From Dehalococcoidales bacterium (GTDB taxonomy: Bacteria > Chloroflexota > Dehalococcoidia > Dehalococcoidales > UBA5760), in NCBI GenBank assembly GCA_030640485.1, contig DAOWJG010000144.1:1-19014 (forward strand): a stretch of 19,014 nucleotides of DNA, in the 5' to 3' direction. Shown here one piece after another: positions 8,961 to 14,734 of the stretch (position 1 is the stretch's first letter; each line of letters starts with the position of its first letter). The translations under genes were made by a program, and so were the position numbers. The notes under the pieces were generated by a model. It worked only from the letters and a program-made list of their open reading frames with translations, did no database searches and was not told the DNA's origin.

Positions 8961-8968
8961 TCACCTCC
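8961..8968 (-). promoter_or_regulatory. Strong ribosome binding site deciding the corrinoid protein start
   Basis: GGAGGTGA is an eight-base match to the anti-Shine-Dalgarno of 16S rRNA. It is placed 7 nt (from GGAGG) before TTG at 8956 and settles the start against farther upstream candidates. Confidence 0.75.
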
Positions 8969-9037
8969 GATTAAAGCTAAATGTTGCTTCAGAAGGAAAT
9001 GGGCTAACAGCTCCCTATGAGACTGCCCTAGAGGATT

Positions 9038-9066
9038 AGTATAAATGGCGCTCACGAGGATGTCAA
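9038..9066 (-). promoter_or_regulatory. Promoter of the corrinoid protein / URO-D methyltransferase operon
   Basis: On the minus strand, TTGACA (9061-9066), a 17-nt spacer and TATACT (9038-9043) make a near-consensus sigma-70 promoter. The start is expected near 9031, giving a leader of about 75 nt. No B12-box or cobalamin-riboswitch-like structure was seen in that leader. Confidence 0.75.
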
Positions 9067-9091
9067 CAAAGCTATGACTACCCCTTTTATC

Positions 9092-9121
9092 TTGTAATCC
9101 TTCAATTAAAACCGCTATAAT
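9092..9121 (+). promoter_or_regulatory. Promoter of the hydroxyacyl-CoA dehydrogenase operon
   Basis: TATAAT (9116-9121) is preceded by TTGTAA (9092-9097) at an 18-nt spacing. Transcription would begin near 9128, about 80 nt before the ATG at 9209. Its -35 is back to back with the minus-strand -35, only 25 nt apart, so one regulator could control both operons. Confidence 0.6.
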
Positions 9122-9208
9122 AGACAAGAGCTAAACCAGACACTAATCCAGCCTAACAAAAACATCTCAGCTACTTAAAGTGTCATTAAATATCAAGCCG
9201 GGAAGATT

Positions 9209-10060
9209 ATGGAGATAAAAAAGGTGGGGGTAATTGGTTGTGGAGCCATGGGGAGTGGTATTACCCGGGTGTGTGCCCGGTCAGGTTACCAGGTGGTGGT
9301 CTCGGAAATAAACGACGAACTTCTAAATAAGGGGCTGTCATCGATTAGCTCCGCACTGACCAGGAGAGTGGCTAAGGGTGAGCTTTCCCAACCAGACAAG
9401 GAGGCTATATTGGGCCGCATCCAAGGCACTACCAATACTCAGGACCTTAGCTCCTGCGACCTGGTGATAGAATCGGCTAGCGAGAACATAGAGCTGAAGA
9501 AGAAGATATTCGCTGAGATGGATAGAATATACCCCAAGCACACTATCCTGGCGACCAATACCTCCTGCCTATCAGTGACTGACATGGCTATGGCCACCAA
9601 GAGGCCGGAAAAGGTGGTGGGGCTGCACTTTATGAATCCGGCACCAGTTATGAGGCTGCTCGAAATTGTCAAGACTATCGTCATCAGCAGGGAGACTCTT
9701 GAAACCAGCCAGCGCTTCGGAGAATCCCTGGGGAAAACTATCATCACCGTCCAAGACTCCCCGGGCTTTATTGAAAATCGGCTACTGGTGCCTTTCCTGC
9801 TCAACGCTATCCGCATGTTAGAGACGGGCATCGCCACCAGAGAGGATGTTGATACCGCTATCAAGGGGGGGTTAAATCACCCCATGGGACCACTGGCGCT
9901 AGCCGATCTTATTGGTCTTGACATCGTGCTTTTCATCGCTAATGCCATGTACGAAGAACTCAAAGACCCTCAATATATCCCCCCCGTCCTACTGAAGAAG
10001 ATGGTTACCGCCGAAAGGTTGGGACGCAAGTCGGGGAAGGGATTCTATGAATATAGATAA
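9209..10060 (+). CDS. 3-hydroxybutyryl-CoA (3-hydroxyacyl-CoA) dehydrogenase
   Basis: NAD(P)-dependent interconversion of 3-hydroxybutyryl-CoA and acetoacetyl-CoA. The protein is 283 residues, the usual length of the stand-alone bacterial enzyme. It has an N-terminal Rossmann domain with GVIGCGAMGSGI (about 7-18), the TNTSCLSV segment, catalytic His140 in GLHFMNPAP and a helical C-terminal dimerisation domain with DSPGFIENRLL and NHPMGPLALADLIGLD. ATG at 9209 has only a weak Shine-Dalgarno (GGGAAG, 9200-9205), but the Rossmann strand begins immediately after it. It is the first gene of the plus-strand accessory operon, next to the thiolase that uses its product. No enoyl-CoA hydratase or acyl-CoA dehydrogenase accompanies it, so a complete beta-oxidation or butyrate route is not encoded here. 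Confidence 0.9.
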   Translation: MEIKKVGVIGCGAMGSGITRVCARSGYQVVVSEINDELLNKGLSSISSALTRRVAKGELSQPDKEAILGRIQGTTNTQDLSSCDLVIESASENIELKKKIFAEMDRIYPKHTILATNTSCLSVTDMAMATKRPEKVVGLHFMNPAPVMRLLEIVKTIVISRETLETSQRFGESLGKTIITVQDSPGFIENRLLVPFLLNAIRMLETGIATREDVDTAIKGGLNHPMGPLALADLIGLDIVLFIANAMYEELKDPQYIPPVLLKKMVTAERLGRKSGKGFYEYR

Positions 10061-10099
10061 AAGCCTCTTTACTGGCTCATAACCGTGACTAGGCTTTTT
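10059..10099 (+). terminator. Possible intrinsic terminator or attenuator after the hydroxyacyl-CoA dehydrogenase gene
   Basis: AAAAGCCT (10059-10066) pairs perfectly with AGGCTTTT (10091-10098), and the 3' arm runs into five Ts (10095-10099). The loop is long (24 nt) and the stem is half A-T, so termination is probably partial; the next gene starts 30 nt later in the same direction and has no obvious promoter of its own. Confidence 0.35.
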
Positions 10100-10115
10100 A
10101 GTCGCTAATACCAAT

Positions 10116-10122
10116 GAGGGAG
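10116..10122 (+). promoter_or_regulatory. Ribosome binding site selecting the thiolase start
   Basis: GAGGGAG lies 6 nt before ATG at 10129 and overlaps the alternative ATG at 10114, so it can only serve the downstream start. Confidence 0.6.
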
Positions 10123-10128
10123 AATTTC

Positions 10129-11409
10129 ATGAAAGAAGTGGTTATTGTTAGCGCTGTCAGGACAGCAATTGGTAACTATGGCGAAACGCTACGCAACACG
10201 CCGGCAGTAGAGCTAGGTCGCCTCGTCATAAAGGAAGTGCTTAAAAGGGTAGGCCTGCGCCCCAAGAGAGACCCCGGGGTCTTAAGTTATGCCCCCGAGG
10301 TGTTTAAGGATACCGGTTTAATTGAGCTGGAGAAAAGACACTTCGACTGGGATGACTCCCTGAAAGAGATTAGGATTGACGAAGTCATTATGGGGAATGT
10401 TCTCCAGGCCGGTCAAGGTCAAAATGTTGCCCGCCAGGCAGCAATCTACGCTGGTATCCCCAAGGAGATACCAGCCTATACGGTAAACAAGATCTGCGCC
10501 TCTGGAATGAAGTCAGCCACCCTGGCGTCCCAATCAATAATGATTGGTGACGGTGAAGTATTTATCGCTGGCGGCATGGAGAATATGAGCGCTGTTCCCT
10601 ATTACATGCCTAAGGCCAGATGGGGCGCCAGAATGTTCAACGCCGAGATGATTGATGGCATGGTCTATGATGGATTGTGGGAGATATTCTATAATTATCA
10701 TATGGGGATAACTTCGGAAAATATCGCCGAAAAGTATGGCATAGCCCGAAAGGAGCAGGATGAATACGCCCTAATGAGCCATCAAAGAGCCATAGCCGCC
10801 ATAAAGGACGGTATTTTTAAGAAGGAGATAGTGCCGGTTAAAGTAAAGCAGAGGCGAGGAACCAAGCTATTTGATACTGATGAGCACCCCCGAGAAACCT
10901 CTTTAGAGGAGCTAGCCAAACTACCGCCGGTATTTAAGCAGGATGGCATGGTAACCGCCGGTAACGCCTCAGGAATAACCGACGCCGCCGCTGCCCTCCT
11001 CATAATGTCGGCAGAAAAAGCCAGGGGGCTAGGCCTAGAGCCGATGGCTACCATCCGCACCTATGCCGCCGGCGGTGTTGACCCCGCCTACATGGGTCTG
11101 GGCCCGATTCCAGCCATCAAAAAAGCCCTGAAGCTGGCCGGACTCAGCCTAAAGGATATTGACCTGGTGGAATTAAATGAAGCCTTTGCCTCCCAGGCGA
11201 TTAGCGTGATTAGAGAATTAGGGCTGGATTTAGCCAAAACAAATCCCCACGGCAGTGGTATTTCCCTGGGGCACCCGATAGGCTGCACCGGCGCTAGACT
11301 CATAGTTACCCTCATCCATGAGATGATACGCCGCGACCTAGCACTTGGGCTGGCGACTTTGTGTATTGGTGGCGGTCAGGGAATGGCCATAATTCTAGAG
11401 CGGAAGTGA
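10129..11409 (+). CDS. Thiolase, probable acetyl-CoA C-acetyltransferase
   Basis: Cleaves acetoacetyl-CoA with CoA to two acetyl-CoA, or runs in reverse. The 426-residue protein has the complete thiolase catalytic set: nucleophile Cys123 in NKICASGMK, NEAFA, His382 in GHPIGCTGAR and Cys412 in CIGGGQG. The N-terminal KEVVIVSAVRTAIG is standard. It is about 30-35 residues longer than the typical 390-395; the excess lies at residues 45-80, just before IDEVIMGNVLQAG. The start at 10129 is preferred over ATG at 10114 because of the ribosome binding site and the conserved N-terminus. It lies between the hydroxyacyl-CoA dehydrogenase (68 nt upstream) and the DUF1537 kinase (47 nt downstream). Chain-length preference cannot be read from the sequence. 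Confidence 0.88.
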   Translation: MKEVVIVSAVRTAIGNYGETLRNTPAVELGRLVIKEVLKRVGLRPKRDPGVLSYAPEVFKDTGLIELEKRHFDWDDSLKEIRIDEVIMGNVLQAGQGQNVARQAAIYAGIPKEIPAYTVNKICASGMKSATLASQSIMIGDGEVFIAGGMENMSAVPYYMPKARWGARMFNAEMIDGMVYDGLWEIFYNYHMGITSENIAEKYGIARKEQDEYALMSHQRAIAAIKDGIFKKEIVPVKVKQRRGTKLFDTDEHPRETSLEELAKLPPVFKQDGMVTAGNASGITDAAAALLIMSAEKARGLGLEPMATIRTYAAGGVDPAYMGLGPIPAIKKALKLAGLSLKDIDLVELNEAFASQAISVIRELGLDLAKTNPHGSGISLGHPIGCTGARLIVTLIHEMIRRDLALGLATLCIGGGQGMAIILERK

Positions 11410-11415
11410 CCCTAC

Positions 11416-11435
11416 ACTAAGAAGGCGCGCTTAGT
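11416..11435 (+). other. Small intergenic hairpin between thiolase and DUF1537 kinase
   Basis: ACTAAG (11416-11421) and CTTAGT (11430-11435) form a 6-bp stem with an 8-nt GC-rich loop. The following bases, TTGAG, are not a U-tract, so this is not a convincing terminator; it may be an mRNA processing or stabilising hairpin. Confidence 0.25.
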
Positions 11436-11456
11436 TTGAGTTAAACTATCAAACCT

Positions 11457-12761
11457 ATGGTGGCAGCATCTAGAAGGATGAAGCATCAATTAAAGGATGG
11501 GGCATCAGTCACCGGCTTTGGCATCATTGCTGATGACCTCACCGGGGCAATGGATACCGGGGTGGGCTTTATAAGAATGGGGCTTGATACCATTCTCACC
11601 TTCAGTGGTAAACTGCCCCCCGAAGCTAACGTAATAGTAATCAGCACCGATAGTAGGGGCGACGACCCCGAGACAGCCTATCGGAAGGTGAAACGACAAG
11701 CCCGTAAACTCAGCGGCTTATATGTCTATAAGAAGATTGACTCTACCCTTCGGGGTAACATTGGCTCAGAACTAAAGGCGGTGATGGACGCACTGGGCGC
11801 CGCAAAGGCCATAGTCTCTCCAGCCTTTCCCGCCAATAAGCGCACCGTAGTCAACGGGAGATTGCTGGTTGAAGACGTGCCGGTAGACAAAACCTCTTTT
11901 GCTAAAGACCCTGCTTTTCCGGTTACCGAGGCTCATATACCTACGCTACTACGCAGGCAAGGTGGCTTTTCCGTGGGCAGCGTAAGCCTAGATGATGTAA
12001 AGAAGGGGCCAGCTCACCTCAGCCGGCAGATAGCCAGTAGCCAAGAGCCGGTTATCGTGGCTGACGCCACAGAACAACTTCACCTCAGGTATATTGCCGA
12101 GGCTTTAGCTACGATGGCTAGCTCCTGGCTACCCTGTGGCTCAGCGGGACTGGCTATAGAGCTACCCCCTGCCCTTGGTTATAGAGCCAGCAGTATGAAA
12201 CCGGTTGCCCCAATGGTAAGCCGGAAGCCAGTGCTAGCCGTGGTCGGTAGCCGCCATGAAGCTACCGTGAGACAGCTTAAGATGGCGGAGACCTACCTCA
12301 AGCTGCCTCTAATCTCGGTTCAACCAGACGAATTTGTTTCCCGGCAGGGCCGACTCGTCAAACTGAACCAGCTGGCTAGGGAAGTTGACAATCTCATAAA
12401 TTATGGGCAGAGTATTATTATCACCTCAGCCCGGAGCCGGTATGTGCCAGTTCTGAAGGAGCCTACGGCTAGGCTCCTAGCTAGAATCGCGGTTAGAGCT
12501 ATTAAGCGGCAGAACTTGGCTGGGCTTTTTCTAACCGGGGGTGATGTTGCCCGAGAGACATGTAAAGCCCTGGGAGTTAGCGGGGTAAGAATCCTGAAAG
12601 AGCTTGAACCAGGCGTTATCGTAGGTGAGATACTAGGCGGCACCAAGAACGGATTGAGGATTGTTACCAAGGCGGGAGGCTTTGGCAGCGAGGCGGCGAT
12701 AGTTGACGCTATTTACTACCTGGAAAGGAACGAAAGGTGGCACCGAAAAGAAAACCGATAA
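11457..12761 (+). CDS. Four-carbon acid sugar kinase family protein (DUF1537; DtnK/OtnK type)
   Basis: DUF1537 proteins phosphorylate the terminal hydroxyl of four-carbon sugar acids; characterised members are D-threonate kinase (DtnK) and 3-oxo-tetronate kinase (OtnK). This 434-residue protein shows the N-terminal substrate domain (FGIIADDLTGAMDTGV, STDSRG, KKIDSTLRGNIGSEL, FPANKRTVVNG) and the C-terminal nucleotide domain (VLAVVGSRH, then LFLTGGDVA, GVIVGEILGG and TKAGGFG). The start is uncertain: neither ATG at 11457 nor ATG at 11478 has a well-placed Shine-Dalgarno; the conserved protein begins only around FGIIADD, so 11478 may be real. The 3' end overlaps the PdxA-type gene by 25 nt, a strong sign of joint function: the DtnK-PdxA2 pair converts D-threonate to dihydroxyacetone phosphate and CO2. 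The actual substrate here is inferred, not shown. Confidence 0.87.
   Translation: MVAASRRMKHQLKDGASVTGFGIIADDLTGAMDTGVGFIRMGLDTILTFSGKLPPEANVIVISTDSRGDDPETAYRKVKRQARKLSGLYVYKKIDSTLRGNIGSELKAVMDALGAAKAIVSPAFPANKRTVVNGRLLVEDVPVDKTSFAKDPAFPVTEAHIPTLLRRQGGFSVGSVSLDDVKKGPAHLSRQIASSQEPVIVADATEQLHLRYIAEALATMASSWLPCGSAGLAIELPPALGYRASSMKPVAPMVSRKPVLAVVGSRHEATVRQLKMAETYLKLPLISVQPDEFVSRQGRLVKLNQLAREVDNLINYGQSIIITSARSRYVPVLKEPTARLLARIAVRAIKRQNLAGLFLTGGDVARETCKALGVSGVRILKELEPGVIVGEILGGTKNGLRIVTKAGGFGSEAAIVDAIYYLERNERWHRKENR
12457..12478. repeat. Inverted repeat, 9-bp arms, inside the DUF1537 kinase gene
   Basis: AGGAGCCTA (12457-12465), loop CGGC, TAGGCTCCT (12470-12478). A perfect 9-bp stem with a tetraloop, in coding sequence. 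No U-tract follows. Confidence 0.75.
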
Positions 12762-13735
12762 TGGGCATAACGATGGGTGACCCGACCGGCGCCGGTCCGG
12801 AGATTATTGTCAAGGCGCTAAGTTCTGCCGAAATTCGGGGGCGATGCCAAGCCGTAGTTATTGGCGACGCCGCCGTAATGCGCGCTGCGGTAGAGATAGT
12901 AAGAATACCCGCAGAAATTAAAACTATTAAAAATATCGGCGAAGCCCAGTTCGCCGATGGCGTTATTGAAGTTATTGACCTCGGGAATGTGAATATGGAG
13001 ACACTGGTGCGGGGACGGATAGCGGTGATGGGTGGGGCCGCCGCCTACGCCTATGTTGAGATGGCTGCCAGGTTGGCACTAGGCGGGGAGATAGAGGCTA
13101 TCGTTACCGCCCCACTCAATAAGGAGGCATTAAACAAGGCAGGGTATGCCTACTCGGGTCACACTGAAATTCTGGCTCATCTGTGCGGTGTAAGCGACGT
13201 GGTGATGATGCTCGCGGCCGGGAACTTGAGGATAGCCCATGTTACCACCCATGTTTCACTACGGCAGGCCTGCGAGTTAGTAACTAAAGACCGAATCATG
13301 CGCGTCCTTGAGCTGAGTAATGAAGTGGTAAAGCGGATGGGAATTGCTGAGCCACGTTTAGTCGTCGCCGGGCTTAACCCTCATGCTGGGGAAGGTGGCT
13401 TGTTCGGCAATGAGGAGCCGGCACAGATATTACCGGCGATAGAATCAGCCAGAGCCTTGGGGCTGAATGTGACCGGACCACTACCGCCCGATACCGTATT
13501 CCTTCGAACCTTACACGGGCAGTTTGATATCGCTATCGCTATGTACCATGACCAGGGGCACATCCCCATGAAGATGGTTGGTTTTGACGAGGGGGTGAAT
13601 GTGACCCTGGGTTTACCCATTATCCGGACCTCGGTGGACCACGGAACTGTCTTTGGTAAGGCAGGGAAAGGCACCGCTAATCCACGGAGTCTGATTGAAG
13701 CCATAAAACTGGCGGCCAAAATGTGCCAGGGATAA
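12737..13735 (+). CDS. PdxA-family 4-phospho-hydroxyacid dehydrogenase/decarboxylase (PdxA2-like)
   Basis: NAD-dependent oxidation with decarboxylation of a 4-phosphorylated C4 acid. The 332-residue protein begins GITMGDPTGAGPEI, has SGHTEILAHL, and keeps the three metal-binding histidines that correspond to E. coli PdxA: His172 (HVTTHVSLR), His216 (NPHAGEGG) and His271 (MYHDQGH), then SVDHGTVFGKAGKGTANP at the C-terminus. GTG at 12737 is chosen because AAGGA (12725-12729) lies 7 nt upstream; ATG at 12761, overlapping the kinase stop as TAATG, would remove the first strand. True PdxA makes pyridoxal 5'-phosphate from 4-phospho-hydroxy-threonine, but no pdxJ or other B6 gene is nearby and the gene overlaps a DUF1537 kinase, so a PdxA2 catabolic role (4-phospho-threonate to dihydroxyacetone phosphate) is more likely. 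Confidence 0.85.
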   Translation: MAPKRKPIMGITMGDPTGAGPEIIVKALSSAEIRGRCQAVVIGDAAVMRAAVEIVRIPAEIKTIKNIGEAQFADGVIEVIDLGNVNMETLVRGRIAVMGGAAAYAYVEMAARLALGGEIEAIVTAPLNKEALNKAGYAYSGHTEILAHLCGVSDVVMMLAAGNLRIAHVTTHVSLRQACELVTKDRIMRVLELSNEVVKRMGIAEPRLVVAGLNPHAGEGGLFGNEEPAQILPAIESARALGLNVTGPLPPDTVFLRTLHGQFDIAIAMYHDQGHIPMKMVGFDEGVNVTLGLPIIRTSVDHGTVFGKAGKGTANPRSLIEAIKLAAKMCQG

Positions 13736-13780
13736 GGTATCTCTGGGCTGTTTTAGCCTTGACCGGTACTAAAAGAGGGG

Positions 13781-13786
13781 AAGGAG
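13781..13786 (+). promoter_or_regulatory. Ribosome binding site selecting the GarR-type dehydrogenase start
   Basis: AAGGAG stands 8 nt before ATG at 13795. An in-frame upstream start near 13723 lies inside the end of the PdxA-type gene and adds residues unlike the family. Confidence 0.7.
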
Positions 13787-13794
13787 TCCTAGCT

Positions 13795-14697
13795 ATGTCC
13801 AAGAAAATTGGTTTTATTGGGCTCGGCATCATGGGGATGCCCATGGCCCGCAACTTACTTAAGGCCGGTTTTGAGGTCGTCGCCTATAATCGCACCGCGT
13901 CCAAGGCGGAAGCATTAGCCAGAGAAGGCGCCCGAAAGGCTGATTCACCTAAGGAATTAGCTGAGGAGTGCCCGGTAGTCATTACCATTGTTTCTGATAC
14001 ACCAGATGTGGAGGCAGTAATTCTAAGTAAGGACGGTGTTATCGAGGGCATCAAACCCGGCTCAGTGGTCATCGATATGAGCACCATTTCCCCCAGGGCA
14101 ACCCAAGATATTGCCGCATGCCTTAAGGAAAAGGGCGTTGCCATGCTGGATGCTCCGGTGAGTGGCGGTGATGTTGGTGCCATCAAGGCAATGCTTTCTA
14201 TCATGGTAGGTGGTGATGCTGAAGTCTTTGAGCGCTGCCGACCAATCCTTGAGGCGATGGGGAAGAACATCGTCCATGTTGGCGCTAGCGGTATGGGGCA
14301 AACCGTAAAGCTAATGAACCAGATTCTCCTGGTCGGCTGTCTCATCGGCGTGGTCGAGGCTCTAGTATTCGGGCAAAAATCAGGTGCTGACCTGGAGAAA
14401 GCCATTAGCGCCGTTAAGGGTGGTGCCGCCGGTTCTTGGGTACTAAGTAACCTGGGGCCGCGGATTATCAAACGAGACTTTAAGCCCGGGTTCTTTACTG
14501 ACCTCATGCAGAAAGACCTCAACCTGGTTATGGGAGCCGCTGCAGAAATGAAGCTTCCCCTCCCGGTAACCAGCTTCATCAACCAGATGTATTACTCACT
14601 TCAGTGCTCCGACGACGGCAAGAGTGCCTGTTCAGCCTTGGTTAAGGTGCTGGAGCGCATCGCCGGTGTCGAAGTCGGGCAACCAGAAACCAGATAA
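13795..14697 (+). CDS. NAD(P)-dependent beta-hydroxyacid dehydrogenase (GarR/LtnD/3-hydroxyisobutyrate dehydrogenase family)
   Basis: Oxidises a 3-hydroxy or 2-hydroxy carboxylate, or reduces the corresponding oxo acid. The 300-residue protein starts with the Rossmann motif GFIGLGIMGMPMARNLL, then NRTASKAEAL, the substrate-binding DAPVSGGDVGA, catalytic Lys172 in KLMNQILL, and a helical C-terminal domain with FFTDLMQKDLNL. Members include tartronate semialdehyde reductase (GarR), 3-hydroxyisobutyrate dehydrogenase and L-threonate/D-erythronate 2-dehydrogenase (LtnD/DenD). Position directly after a DUF1537 kinase and a PdxA homologue, in the same operon, favours the sugar-acid branch, but the OtnI isomerase and OtnC decarboxylase that normally follow LtnD are not in the window. 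The spacer to PdxA is 59 nt and to the synthetase 37 nt. Confidence 0.88.
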   Translation: MSKKIGFIGLGIMGMPMARNLLKAGFEVVAYNRTASKAEALAREGARKADSPKELAEECPVVITIVSDTPDVEAVILSKDGVIEGIKPGSVVIDMSTISPRATQDIAACLKEKGVAMLDAPVSGGDVGAIKAMLSIMVGGDAEVFERCRPILEAMGKNIVHVGASGMGQTVKLMNQILLVGCLIGVVEALVFGQKSGADLEKAISAVKGGAAGSWVLSNLGPRIIKRDFKPGFFTDLMQKDLNLVMGAAAEMKLPLPVTSFINQMYYSLQCSDDGKSACSALVKVLERIAGVEVGQPETR

Positions 14698-14734
14698 AAG
14701 AGCCAGACATTACTGTCAGGAGAGTGAGAATGCT

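Noticed and set aside
8957..9031. Cobalamin riboswitch in the leader of the corrinoid protein operon
   Set aside because: The leader is only about 75 nt and shows no B12-box-like sequence or multi-stem fold; a riboswitch aptamer would need about 200 nt.
9264..9280. Inverted repeat CCGGG...CCCGG in the hydroxyacyl-CoA dehydrogenase gene
   Set aside because: Only 5 bp per arm and expected by chance; it also falls in the conserved Rossmann motif coding region.
12737..13735. Biosynthetic PdxA of vitamin B6 synthesis
   Set aside because: No other B6 gene is nearby and the gene overlaps a DUF1537 kinase; not excluded by sequence alone, as the metal-binding residues are shared.
13884..14582. Long minus-strand open frame of 232 codons opposite the GarR-type dehydrogenase gene
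   Set aside because: The sense strand encodes a complete, motif-bearing dehydrogenase; the antisense translation is serine/proline/threonine-rich shadow sequence.
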